35,099 nucleotides of DNA, taken from NCBI GenBank assembly GCA_945949175.1, contig CAMFDU010000013.1, positions 1-35,099 of the forward strand. Direction: 5' to 3'. The notes beneath the pieces are model-generated. The model ran no database searches. It had not been told where the DNA came from and was given only the letters and a program-made list of their open reading frames with translations. Position numbers and translations under genes: made by a program. The stretch is from Gulosibacter massiliensis (GTDB lineage Bacteria > Actinomycetota > Actinomycetes > Actinomycetales > Microbacteriaceae). Below are positions 1 through 10,558 of the stretch, piece after piece; within the stretch, counting starts at the first letter, position 1; every line of letters starts with the position of its first letter.

Positions 1-1005
<1,005 letters not shown>

Positions 1006-1125
1006 GGTAGTTCTGCCAGACCGAAGTCCGACAAATCTGTTGCGGCCGAAGCCGCAGAGTTGTTCTCTGACAATTTAGACAGTCTACTGACTTGTCCGTC
1101 TTTGTTCCAAAGGAATCTTGCCAAC

Positions 1126-1141
1126 CACTAGCAAGCTAGTG
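1126..1141 (-). other. Short perfect hairpin in the 16S leader
   Basis: CACTAGC and GCTAGTG form perfect 7-bp arms around a 2-base centre, 120 bases before the mature 16S end. It lies inside the transcribed leader. It could belong to an RNase III processing structure or act as a pause. No function can be assigned from sequence alone. Confidence 0.5.
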
Positions 1142-1171
1142 ATCGACGAGGTTATTTGGCATTGACTTAGT

Positions 1172-1192
1172 GCACACTGTTGAGTTCTCAAG
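1172..1192 (-). promoter_or_regulatory. rRNA leader antitermination (BoxA-like) element
   Basis: Read on the minus strand this is CTTGAGAACTCAACAGTGTG followed by C. It matches the GAGAACTCAACAGTGTG element that is strongly conserved in actinobacterial rRNA leaders, where it is thought to serve Nus-factor antitermination and leader processing. It lies about 170 bases upstream of mature 16S and downstream of the promoter at 1248-1276, as expected. The assignment is by resemblance. Confidence 0.75.
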
Positions 1193-1247
1193 GACCGTAC
1201 GCACCTGGCTGCGCGTGCTTACACACCGCAATCAGGGCAACTTGTCC

Positions 1248-1276
1248 AACATAGCACCGAGGTATTCCGTATGCAA
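1248..1276 (-). promoter_or_regulatory. Probable rRNA operon promoter
   Basis: On the minus strand the -35 hexamer TTGCAT (1276-1271) and the -10 hexamer TATGTT (1253-1248) are separated by exactly 17 bases. Transcription would start near 1241, giving a leader of about 235 bases that includes the BoxA-like element. It is the best sigma-A-type match I found in the 500-base region upstream of 16S. Further rRNA promoters upstream are possible; I did not find another convincing one. Confidence 0.55.
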
Positions 1277-1291
1277 ATCGTGACGATTTGC
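1273..1291. promoter_or_regulatory. 19-bp perfect palindrome overlapping the rRNA -35 box
   Basis: GCAAATCGT-G-ACGATTTGC is a perfect inverted repeat with 9-base arms and a single central base. It covers four bases of the proposed -35 hexamer and extends upstream. Size and position resemble an operator for a dimeric DNA-binding protein. No specific regulator can be named from the window. Confidence 0.5.
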
Positions 1292-1526
1292 GAATCTCTT
1301 CGGCGAGATGTCGAGTTTAGTCCGAGCCGCCGTTGCTCGCAAGAGCTGGTTGCTGGCCTGATGTCCCGCTTGAAATTCGTTGACTTTTCGCCGACAGAAT
1401 CTTTGGGGAACTTCCCTAACCTATGCCGATTTTCCCATGCCGGCAAACAAGGGAACAACCCGGGCGTGTCATAATCATCCATCGTTAGATGTATACACGA
1501 TGAACGAATGTCACTAGCGTTGTTGC
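1292..1526. other. Gene-free stretch between the rRNA promoter and a divergent membrane protein gene
   Basis: No convincing coding frame is present. The two opposed small open frames here (about 1219-1482 and 1271-1474) look like nothing recognisable. A small stem, ATCTC-TTCGGC-GAGAT, lies at 1294-1309, immediately upstream of the 19-bp palindrome. The stretch probably contains upstream control elements of the rRNA operon and the start region of the gene at 1527. A TATACA box at about 1491-1496 could be a -10 for that gene, but no matching -35 is evident. Confidence 0.4.
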
Positions 1527-2270
1527 GTGGCTAATAAGTCAATCAGGACTGGCGGAATCCTTGCAGTCGCGGGCTGCCTTTTCGGTCTCGCGCCGCTCAT
1601 CATCTCGTTCATCGCGCTGGCATTCGGAAGCGATATCGGCAACGTCCTGCACTGGTACACGTTCATGACCGCGCCCGTCGGTGCGGTGGTCGTGATCGTC
1701 GGACTAATCATTGCCATCGTGGGCGCTTCAAAGAGCACTCCCGAGGACTTCGCCGACTCTGTTTCGAACACCGCGGACAAATCCGGCCCGAAAACGGCCG
1801 CGACACAAGGGTCCCCCTCGGCGCCAGTAACTCTGCCGCCGCTACCGGCCTCGCTCGCGCGTGCGGTCAAACTCGCGTATGCGGTCGGATTCGGCGTTGT
1901 GCTCGTGAGCTGTGTCATGCGGGTGGCACTGTTTCAACCGGATTCCGGCATCTTGACCTTGTTCGACCTGATCCCCGCCTTCTTTGCGGGATGGTTTGTT
2001 TTTCTGGCGCGAAACGCTCACGACGGCCTGCAGTTCCTTCGCCTAGTCCAGTCCCAGATGATCGTGTCTATCGCCGGATGCGTAGCGGGGCTTTACCCGC
2101 TCGTATACCTGACCAGCGACATCTCAATGTTGGGCCACGAGGGAAGCGACGACTTTCAATCGGGCGGAACAATCATCACGGGGTTGATCCCGCTGATTGC
2201 GTCAATCGCGTCGCTTGTCTTCGCGGGCATCGCGCGGGCTAGTTACCGCCGAAGCATCGCGAAAGGCTAG
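1527..2270 (+). CDS. Hypothetical multi-pass membrane protein
   Basis: I do not recognise this 247-residue protein as a member of a named family. It begins with GTG and has no clear Shine-Dalgarno sequence. Hydrophobic segments occur at roughly residues 9-32, 44-66, 107-127, 138-157, 172-190 and 214-236, which suggests about six membrane spans. Between spans two and three is a hydrophilic stretch (about residues 70-103) rich in Ser, Thr, Asp and Pro. It ends with a basic cytoplasmic-like tail. It stands alone, divergent from the rRNA operon, and its stop codon overlaps the end of the broken gene on the opposite strand. An integral inner-membrane location is a safe inference; a role is not. 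Confidence 0.75.
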   Translation: MANKSIRTGGILAVAGCLFGLAPLIISFIALAFGSDIGNVLHWYTFMTAPVGAVVVIVGLIIAIVGASKSTPEDFADSVSNTADKSGPKTAATQGSPSAPVTLPPLPASLARAVKLAYAVGFGVVLVSCVMRVALFQPDSGILTLFDLIPAFFAGWFVFLARNAHDGLQFLRLVQSQMIVSIAGCVAGLYPLVYLTSDISMLGHEGSDDFQSGGTIITGLIPLIASIASLVFAGIARASYRRSIAKG

Positions 2271-2481
2271 GCGAGCTCGGCGTCTACGCGGGCAGATAAC
2301 TCCGCCGCGGTGACACCGGTCGGTCCCGACTGGTCGTGAGTACCCTCGGGGTACGTTCCATGAAGGCCAGGGACGGGTCGACGCGTTCGCGGATTCGATC
2401 GAGGAGTGCTTCGTGGTCGGGAACCGGCCAGTCCCCCGCGAATCCCCAGTTCTGAACGTCAACAACCAACAGTGCGCGCAT
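2267..2481 (-). pseudogene. Isochorismatase/nicotinamidase-like gene remnant
   Basis: Four bases after the tyrS stop, an ATG at 2481 opens a frame beginning MRALLVVDVQNWGF. This matches the first strand of cysteine hydrolases such as nicotinamidase PncA, including the catalytic Asp of the VDVQ motif. The frame closes after 65 residues (2284), far short of the usual 180-210, and lacks the Lys and Cys of the catalytic triad. A shifted frame reads HGTYPEGTHDQSGPTG, continues with GVTAAELSARVDAELA, and stops at 2267, where its TAG overlaps the convergent gene's TAG inside CTAG. That pattern recurs at 32484-32487, so the shifted frame may be the original C-terminus. I read it as a frameshifted and internally deleted remnant; a genuine short protein from either frame is possible. 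Confidence 0.5.
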
Positions 2482-2485
2482 GCGG

Positions 2486-3786
2486 TTACTCCTTGATGAG
2501 AGCGGCGAGGGTTTTCTTGCCGCGGCGCAGGATAGAAATTCCACCGGCGAGGGTGCGGTCGCCGACAACATCGGTTTCGCCGGCAACGGCTTCGTTGTTA
2601 ATCGCCACACCGCCCTGTTGAATGGCACGCCGCGCGTCGGAAGCGGACGAGCACAGGCCCGTCTCGACGAGTGCGACGGTGACGAGAGTGTCGGCGGTCA
2701 CGGTCGCCTGGGCTAGTTCCGCCGTCGCTCCGCGCACAGTGTCTGCGTCGAGGGCGAACAGGTCGCCGTTCCCGAACAGTGCGGTGCTGGCGGCGACGAC
2801 CGCATCGGCGGCCGCATCGCCGTGCACGAGCGCGGTGACCTCCCACGCGAGTGTGCGTTGGGCTTCTCGTTTGGCCGGTTCTGCCTCAACCTGCGCAGCA
2901 AGCGCCTCGATCTCAGCGCGAGACAAGAATGTAAACACCTTGAGTCGGTCGATGACGTCGGCATCGAGAGTGTTGAGCCAGAACTGATACATCGCGTAGG
3001 GCGAGGTCAGGTTCGGGTCAAGCCAGACCGCGTTCCCCTCGCTCTTGCCGAACTTTGTGCCGTCCGAGTTAGTAATGAGCGGGGTGCCGATAGCGTGCGC
3101 CGAGACACCCTCGACCTTGTGAATCAGGTCGGTGCCACTCGTGAGGTTTCCCCACTGGTCACTACCACCGGTCTGAAGGACGCAGCCGTACTGGCGATAC
3201 AACTCGAGGAAGTCGAGAGCCTGCAAAACCTGGTACGAGAACTCGGTGTACGAAATGCCCGCCTCGGAGTTTAAACGCGCGCTTACCGCGTCCTTCTTGA
3301 GCATCGTCCCGACCCGGAAGTGCTTGCCGATCTCGCGCAGGAAGTCGATGGCAGACATCGGCCCAGTCCAGTCGAGATTATTGACGAGCCGCGCGGGGTT
3401 TTTGCCCGAAAAATCGAGGAACTTGGAAATCTGTGACCCGAGGTACCCGACCCATTCGGCCACCGTCTCGCGGTCGTTGAGGGTCCGCTCGGCGGTGGGC
3501 TTGGGGTCTCCGACCAGCCCGGTCGAACCGCCGACGAGTCCGAGCGGGTTGTGCCCCTTCAACTGAATTCGACGCAACAACAGCAATTGGACGAGGTTCC
3601 CGAGGTGAAGGCTCGGCGCGGTCGGGTCGAACCCGCAGTAATAGGTGACGGGGTCTCCCTCGAAGAGCGCCTTCAGTTCATCGGCGTCGGTCGAAACGTG
3701 AACCAGCCCGCGCCACTGCAGTTCCTCCCACAGGGTGGCGAACGACGGATCGTTGGATTGGCGATGAAGCGCGGTCGTGTCGACCA

Positions 3787-3787
<1 letters not shown>
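2486..3787 (-). CDS. tyrS: Tyrosine--tRNA ligase
   Basis: This cytoplasmic class I aminoacyl-tRNA synthetase charges tRNA-Tyr with tyrosine. At 433 residues it has the normal bacterial TyrS length. The HIGH-type motif is HLGN (residues 61-64) and the KMSKS-type motif is KFGKS (245-249). The tyrosine-pocket stretch includes TGGSDQWGN (206-214). A C-terminal S4-like RNA-binding domain covers about residues 365-433 (SDARRAIQQGGVAINNE). The ATG overlaps the argH stop as TGATG, indicating translational coupling. In many Actinobacteria tyrS ends the arg cluster, as here. All motifs appear intact. Confidence 0.97.
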
Positions 3788-5199
<1,412 letters not shown>

Positions 5200-5220
5200 T
5201 CAATCCTACGGTTACTGCCG

Positions 5221-6144
5221 TTAGGACGCCGTGAGGAGGAAGTGCAGCAATGCCTTCTGTGCGTGAAGGCGATTTTCAGCCTGGTCCCAAACGATGCTCT
5301 GAGGTCCGTCAATCACGTCGGCATCAACTTCGTATCCACGATAGGCGGGAAGACAGTGCAAGAACAAAGCCTGCGCGTGCGCACGTGACATGACGTCGGC
5401 GGTGACTCCGTAACCCGCGAAATCTGTGATGCGCCGTTCCTTCTCAGATTCCTGACCCATGGAAATCCACGTGTCCGTCACGACGATGTCAGCACCCGAA
5501 ACCGCCTCTGCGACATCATCGGTGACGAGAACGGATCCGCCGGTTTCCGAGGCGATGCGGGTCGCCGTCGCACGGGCGTCGGCTAACGGCTGATAGGCCG
5601 AGGGCGTCGCAACACGCACATGCATACCCGACATTGCCCCCGCCAAGAGGTACGAGTTGGCCATGTTTGACGAGCCGTCTCCGACGAACGCGACCGTCAG
5701 CCCGTTGAGCGAACCCTTGTGCTCGTGAATCGATATGAGGTCGGCGAGCAGCTGACACGGATGGAAGGAGTTCGACAACGAATTGATGACAGGCACGTTT
5801 GAATGGTCAGCCATCTCGTCGATGTCAGTCTGAAGAAAAGTGCGCCATACGATTGCTGCAACCATTCGGTCGAGCACACGAGCAGTATCGGCGATGGATT
5901 CTTTCTCACCAAGCTGGGACTCCCCCGCGTGAATAATCAGCGGATTGCCGCCCAGATCTGCGACGCCAACACTGAACGACACCCTCGTGCGCGTCGACGG
6001 CTTGTCAAAAAAGAGTGCGACCGACTTCGGCCCAGCGAGGGGCTTATGAGAATAGGGGTCGGCTTTCATCGCGATGGCCAGGTCGATGATGTGCTGTTGT
6101 TCTGCGGGGGTGATGTCGTCGTCGCGACGGAAGTGACGAACCAC
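5221..6144 (-). CDS. argF: Ornithine carbamoyltransferase
   Basis: It transfers the carbamoyl group from carbamoyl phosphate to ornithine, giving citrulline. At 307 residues it has normal length. The carbamoyl-phosphate-binding STRTR motif is at residues 50-54. The HPCQ motif and the ornithine-binding HCLPA motif are both present, so the active site looks complete. The start is GTG, only two bases after the pheT stop, so expression probably depends on read-through from pheST. In relatives argC, argJ, argB and argD usually lie between pheT and argF; here they are absent. A catabolic role with carbamate kinase (arginine deiminase pathway) cannot be excluded, but adjacency to argH favours biosynthesis. 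Confidence 0.95.
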   Translation of the reverse strand: MVRHFRRDDDITPAEQQHIIDLAIAMKADPYSHKPLAGPKSVALFFDKPSTRTRVSFSVGVADLGGNPLIIHAGESQLGEKESIADTARVLDRMVAAIVWRTFLQTDIDEMADHSNVPVINSLSNSFHPCQLLADLISIHEHKGSLNGLTVAFVGDGSSNMANSYLLAGAMSGMHVRVATPSAYQPLADARATATRIASETGGSVLVTDDVAEAVSGADIVVTDTWISMGQESEKERRITDFAGYGVTADVMSRAHAQALFLHCLPAYRGYEVDADVIDGPQSIVWDQAENRLHAQKALLHFLLTAS

Positions 6145-6146
6145 GA

Positions 6147-8642
6147 CTATTCCCGCATCGTTGCGTTGTGACGGGACGCGGCGACGGCAACACCGGCGAG
6201 CTTGGCGTCGGTCGCATCCTGTTGGGTGAGGGTTTTGTCAGATGCGCGGAATCGCAGCGCGAAGGTCAAGGATTTTTGGTTCTCGTCAAGGCCGGTTCCG
6301 CGATAGTCGTCGACGAGATGAGCGCTCTCAAGAAGTTCCCCCGCACCGTCAATGATCGCTTTCCGAACGTCGGCGGCGGGCACGGTCTGGTCGACGACAA
6401 GCGACACGTCTTGGGTCGCTGCAGGGAACACGAGCACCGGGGCCGCGACGACATGGTCTGGTGCGCGAGCGATGATTGCATCAAGGTCAAGGTCGAGCGC
6501 AGAGACGACTCGGGGTAGGTCGAGTGACATCGCGACGCTCGGCAGCATTTCGCCAGCGAAACCGACCGAGTCATCGCCCACGAAGACCTCGGCGCAACGT
6601 CCGGGGTGAAACGCGTGGTGGGTACCTTGGCGAATCTCGATGTCGACACCAACAGCGGTCGCGACGGCGTGAACCGCGTCGATAGCTTCGCCGAGCCCCG
6701 AAGGTACGGCGGTCTGACCGGGTTGCTTGGTGGTCACCGGTCCCACGAACACCGCGGACACGTGCCACGGCTGGGCCGGAACGCTGTCGTACAGGCCGTC
6801 AAGAGTCGCGACGTTGGGCCGCACGTTTCCGATGGGGATGGACGTTGAACCCGTTGCGCCGACCGGCTGGAACACCACACCGACTTCGTAGATTGCTAAA
6901 GACGTGAGCCCGCGAGCGACATTGCGCTTGGCAATATCGAGAATCCCGGGAAGCAACGACCGTCGAAGTTGCGCGACGTTGGGGTCGAGCGCGTTCGCGA
7001 GCGTCATCGCGGGGACGGACGTGCCATCGACAGAGCCGAAGAGCGCGTTGTGTTCAGAGGTGACGAACGGGTAGGCGAGCACTTCGGTCATTCCAGCTCC
7101 GGCGAGAACCTGCGCAACACGGCGACGAGCAGCTTGCGCTCGTGACAGCCCCTTGCCAGGTGGTGCGACCGGAATCGCGGACGGGATGCGGTCGTAGCCG
7201 TGAATTCGGGCGACTTCCTCGGCAAGACCGGGAGCGTCTACCAGGTCCGGTCGCCACGACGGTGGCGTGACGGTCCAACCGTCTTTCGCCGTCGAGATGG
7301 TTGCACCGATGTCCGTCAAAACAGCTTCAATCTCGGTCGACGAGTAGTCGACGCCGATGAGTTTGGCGGTGAAGTCAGCGGCCAGGTGGATTGCCGCCCG
7401 TGGCTCGAACTCGACCAGGTCGGTGCCGAGTGCGTCGGCCGTTCCGCCACCCAGTTCGACGAGAAGGTCGACGACGCGCTGCGCAGCGGCACGCGAAACG
7501 AGCGGGTCTACCCCGCGAGCGAAACGCTTGGATGCCTCGCTCGGCAACTTGTGTCTGCGGGCGGTTCGCGCGATGGTCACGGGGTCGAACGTCGCCGCTT
7601 CGATGAGAACGTCAGTCGACGCGTCGTCGATTTCCGTCGTCGCACCGCCCATGACCCCCGCCAGACCGATCGGACCGGATTCGTCGGTGATGAGAAGGTC
7701 TTCCTCGGACAGCAGGCGAACCTGCTCGTCGAGGGTCGTCAGTTTTTCGCCCTTCGATGCTCGTCGTATCGTGATTCCACCCGTCAACTTGTTGAGATCG
7801 TAGGTGTGGGTGGGCTGGCCGAGTTCCATCATGACGTAGTTGGAAATGTCGACAGGAAGCGAAATCGAGCGGATACCCATGAGCGCGAGGCGTTTGATCA
7901 TCCATGCTGGCGTGCGACGCGTGCGGTCGAGATCGCGCACGACACGGGTGACGAAACCGGTGCAGCCGACGACACCACGAATCGGGGCAGTGTCGTCGAT
8001 CGTGACCGAGAAACCTGAACCCGGTGTGACCGTGACGGCCAGCGCGGGGTCACGGAAGTCAGAACCGGTAGCGTGGGCGTATTCGCGCGCAACCCCTCGC
8101 ATCGACATCGCATAGCCGCGATCGGGCGTGACGTTGATTTCGACGGCAAAGTCGCTCAACCCGAGAAGTTCGATCGCATCGGCGCCAACCTCGGGGTCGA
8201 GTCCCATCTCGGACAGACGGAGGATGCCGTCGTGCTCATCGCCGAGTCCGAGCTCTTTTGCCGAGGCAATCATTCCGTCAGATACGTGCCCGTAGGTTTT
8301 CCGAGCGGCAATGGGGAACGGCCCGGGCAGTACCGAGCCGGGTAACGTCACGACCACCTTGTCGCCGACCTCAAAGTTCGCCGCACCACAGACGATTCCG
8401 CGCACAGCGTCGTCACCTGTTGTCGCAACGCGAACTTGGCACCAGCGAATCGTTTTTCCATTGTCTTGAGGCTCCGGAGTGAACTCGAGTACTTCGCCCA
8501 CCACAATCGGACCGGAAATCTCGTTCGGGTGGACGTCTTCTTCTTCGAACCCGACCGTCACGAGGGCTTCGTGAAGATGTTCTGCTGTGACGTCAGCGGG
8601 AAGCGCGACCCATTCGCGCAGTTGGCTTGCGGGGATGCGCAC
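6147..8642 (-). CDS. pheT: Phenylalanine--tRNA ligase beta subunit
   Basis: This is the large subunit of the alpha2-beta2 PheRS; it recognises tRNA-Phe and carries the editing site. At 831 residues it has full length. An N-terminal EMAP-type tRNA-binding domain covers about residues 40-150 (VVGEVLEFTPEP, IVCGAANFEVGDKV, SDGMIASAKELGLGDEHDGIL in order). B3/B4 editing and B5 domains follow through the middle. A C-terminal FDX-ACB anticodon-binding domain begins near residue 735 (FPAATQDVSLVVD). It starts with ATG immediately after the pheS stop with no spacer, consistent with coupled translation. Several long open frames on the opposite strand here (for example 7200-8018) are shadows. Confidence 0.97.
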   Translation of the reverse strand: MRIPASQLREWVALPADVTAEHLHEALVTVGFEEEDVHPNEISGPIVVGEVLEFTPEPQDNGKTIRWCQVRVATTGDDAVRGIVCGAANFEVGDKVVVTLPGSVLPGPFPIAARKTYGHVSDGMIASAKELGLGDEHDGILRLSEMGLDPEVGADAIELLGLSDFAVEINVTPDRGYAMSMRGVAREYAHATGSDFRDPALAVTVTPGSGFSVTIDDTAPIRGVVGCTGFVTRVVRDLDRTRRTPAWMIKRLALMGIRSISLPVDISNYVMMELGQPTHTYDLNKLTGGITIRRASKGEKLTTLDEQVRLLSEEDLLITDESGPIGLAGVMGGATTEIDDASTDVLIEAATFDPVTIARTARRHKLPSEASKRFARGVDPLVSRAAAQRVVDLLVELGGGTADALGTDLVEFEPRAAIHLAADFTAKLIGVDYSSTEIEAVLTDIGATISTAKDGWTVTPPSWRPDLVDAPGLAEEVARIHGYDRIPSAIPVAPPGKGLSRAQAARRRVAQVLAGAGMTEVLAYPFVTSEHNALFGSVDGTSVPAMTLANALDPNVAQLRRSLLPGILDIAKRNVARGLTSLAIYEVGVVFQPVGATGSTSIPIGNVRPNVATLDGLYDSVPAQPWHVSAVFVGPVTTKQPGQTAVPSGLGEAIDAVHAVATAVGVDIEIRQGTHHAFHPGRCAEVFVGDDSVGFAGEMLPSVAMSLDLPRVVSALDLDLDAIIARAPDHVVAAPVLVFPAATQDVSLVVDQTVPAADVRKAIIDGAGELLESAHLVDDYRGTGLDENQKSLTFALRFRASDKTLTQQDATDAKLAGVAVAASRHNATMRE

Positions 8643-9674
8643 CTAGATCACCATCCCGAACTGTTGCGAAAAGCGAACGTCGCCCTCGACCATGTCGTGC
8701 ATGTCGGCGACGTCGTTGCGGAACATGAGTGTTCGCTCGATGCCCATGCCGAACGCAAAGCCCTGGTATTCGGCCGGGTCGATGTCCGCCGCACGCAACA
8801 CGTTGGGGTTGACCATTCCACAACCGCCCCATTCGATCCAGCGAGCGCCGCCGCGGAATGTCGGGTGCCAGATGTCGAGTTCGGCGGATGGTTCGGTGAA
8901 GGGGAAATAGTTGGGTCGCAGGCGAATCTTGGCACCTTCGCCGAACATCGCGCGGGCGAGGTGTTCCAGAGTGCCCTTGAGGTGCGCCATCGTCAGCCCC
9001 TTGTCGATGGCGATTCCCTCCATCTGATGGAAGACGGGAGTGTGGGTGGCATCGAGTTCGTCGGTTCGATACACCCGACCCGGTGCAACTATGTACACGG
9101 GAAGTTCGCGCGTCAACAGGGATCGAATCTGGACGGGCGACGTGTGCGTACGCATGACAAGGTGACGGTCGACAGGCTCAACAAAGAACGTGTCCTGCAT
9201 TGCGCGGGCGGGGTGGTCCTCGTCAAAATTGAGAGCATCGAAGTTGAACCACTCGTTTTCGAGTTCCGGTCCTTCGGCGATCTCCCAACCCATTCCGACG
9301 AAGATGTTCGACATCTCTTCCATGAGCAGGTTGAGCGGGTGGCGGGCGCCAACCCGGTGACGGGAAGCAACCGCGGTGACATCCACCGATTCGGTCATGA
9401 GGCGGGCGTGTTCTTCCGCCTGCAGAATGACCGATTCGCGAGCAGCAAAAGCCTGGTTGATTTCGCTGCGGGCCTGGCCGACAATCTTTCCCGCTTCCGC
9501 CTTCTCGGCGGCGGGAACATCGCGCAGGGTCGAGTTAATGACGGAAATCGGTGAACCGTCTGCGACAAACTGGGTGCGCACCTGCTTGAGTTCGTCACCC
9601 GTCGCTGCGCCAGTGATTGCGGCGAGTGCTTCGGCGACAACGACAGCTAGTTGTTGGGGAGAGATGCTGGACAC
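8643..9674 (-). CDS. pheS: Phenylalanine--tRNA ligase alpha subunit
   Basis: This is the catalytic subunit of PheRS, a class II synthetase that aminoacylates tRNA-Phe. The 343-residue length is standard. After an N-terminal coiled-coil segment (about residues 1-90), class II motifs are visible: HPARAMQDTFF, the glycine-rich RWIEWGGCGMVNP, and motif 3 GFAFGMGIERTLM followed by RNDVADMH. The start is GTG (9674), nine bases after the methyltransferase stop. It is directly followed by pheT. The long plus-strand frame 8436-9554 is the mirror of this gene and shows no family features. Confidence 0.97.
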   Translation of the reverse strand: MSSISPQQLAVVVAEALAAITGAATGDELKQVRTQFVADGSPISVINSTLRDVPAAEKAEAGKIVGQARSEINQAFAARESVILQAEEHARLMTESVDVTAVASRHRVGARHPLNLLMEEMSNIFVGMGWEIAEGPELENEWFNFDALNFDEDHPARAMQDTFFVEPVDRHLVMRTHTSPVQIRSLLTRELPVYIVAPGRVYRTDELDATHTPVFHQMEGIAIDKGLTMAHLKGTLEHLARAMFGEGAKIRLRPNYFPFTEPSAELDIWHPTFRGGARWIEWGGCGMVNPNVLRAADIDPAEYQGFAFGMGIERTLMFRNDVADMHDMVEGDVRFSQQFGMVI

Positions 9675-9683
9675 TCCCCAATC

Positions 9684-10490
9684 CTAGACGAGAGGCGGTT
9701 TAGCGCTGCTCTGGGCGAACGCGCTCGCGTATAGGCAAACACTGGCCGCCGTGGCAAGGTTTAGAGACTCCGCTTTGCCGTATAAGGGGACCGATACGAC
9801 GTGGTCAGCGAGCGCCCGAGCGTCTTCACTGAGGCCGTGGGCTTCGTTGCCAAAAATCCACGCGGTTGGCTTGGACAAGATAGAGGACATGGTTGGGATG
9901 GATTCACCGTCTGCGGCTGCTGCAAGAATTGTGACTCCCCTGCCAATGAGCCATTCGATGACGTCCGCGAGGTCATCGTGCTCAATGATCGGCAAGTGAA
10001 AAATCGAGCCGGTGCTCGAACGAACGAGTTTGGGGTTGTGTAGGTCGACAGAATTTCCGGTCAGTATCACCGCGTCCGCTCCGGCGGCGTCGGCCGCGCG
10101 AATGACGGCTCCTGCATTTCCCGGGTCGCGGATTTCGTCGCACACCGCAACGAGTCGAACCTCGTCGATCGACGAGAGTGAGTGGGACAGGACCTGAGCC
10201 ACCGCAATCACGCCCTGCGGGTTGACGGTGTCGGCCATGACCTCGAGCACTTTGTCGGACACTTCGTCCATCACCGCCGGAGAGCGTTCGGCCAACTGGA
10301 TGATTGCACCGTATTTCTCGGCGAAGGCTGCGGTGTAGAAAACATCGACGACTGAAGTTGGCGAGAAGGACAAGAGTTCGCGGACAGCCTGTGGTCCTTC
10401 CACAACAAACACCCGTGCCTCGTCACGCCTAGACCGTTCAGCAAGTCGGGCGATGGCCTTGACTTGAGGGTCTGCGGGATTCGTGATCAC
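9684..10490 (-). CDS. TrmH/SpoU-family RNA 2'-O-methyltransferase
   Basis: It is a SAM-dependent SPOUT methyltransferase of the TrmH/RlmB group, which methylates ribose in rRNA or tRNA. The 268 residues contain an N-terminal substrate-binding domain (about 1-105) and a trefoil-knot domain. The three SPOUT motifs are present: DEIRDPGNAGAVIRAADAAG, FGNEAHGL, and VPLYGKAESLNLATAA. This gene commonly sits between rplT and pheS in Actinobacteria; here the acidic-protein gene has come between it and rplT. The start is GTG at 10490. Which RNA it modifies cannot be decided from sequence. Confidence 0.9.
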   Translation of the reverse strand: MITNPADPQVKAIARLAERSRRDEARVFVVEGPQAVRELLSFSPTSVVDVFYTAAFAEKYGAIIQLAERSPAVMDEVSDKVLEVMADTVNPQGVIAVAQVLSHSLSSIDEVRLVAVCDEIRDPGNAGAVIRAADAAGADAVILTGNSVDLHNPKLVRSSTGSIFHLPIIEHDDLADVIEWLIGRGVTILAAAADGESIPTMSSILSKPTAWIFGNEAHGLSEDARALADHVVSVPLYGKAESLNLATAASVCLYASAFAQSSAKPPLV

Positions 10491-10512
10491 CTTTAGATGT
10501 TACCCAACGAGA

Positions 10513-10544
10513 AACGAGGCCCCGAGCGAACCCGAGACCTCGTT
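10513..10544 (-). terminator. Probable terminator after the acidic-protein gene
   Basis: On the minus strand AACGAGG pairs with CCTCGTT around an imperfect GC-rich centre, followed by TTTCTCGTT. It lies 15 bases downstream of the stop at 10559 and 23 bases before the methyltransferase start. The U-tract is weak, so termination may be partial. Confidence 0.55.
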
Positions 10545-10558
10545 CGAAATAGCGCTAG

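Noticed and set aside
6168-9554. Long plus-strand frames opposite pheT and pheS (for example 7200-8018 and 8436-9554)
   Set aside because: They mirror well-supported minus-strand genes; their composition is that of antisense frames in GC-rich DNA and no motifs are seen.
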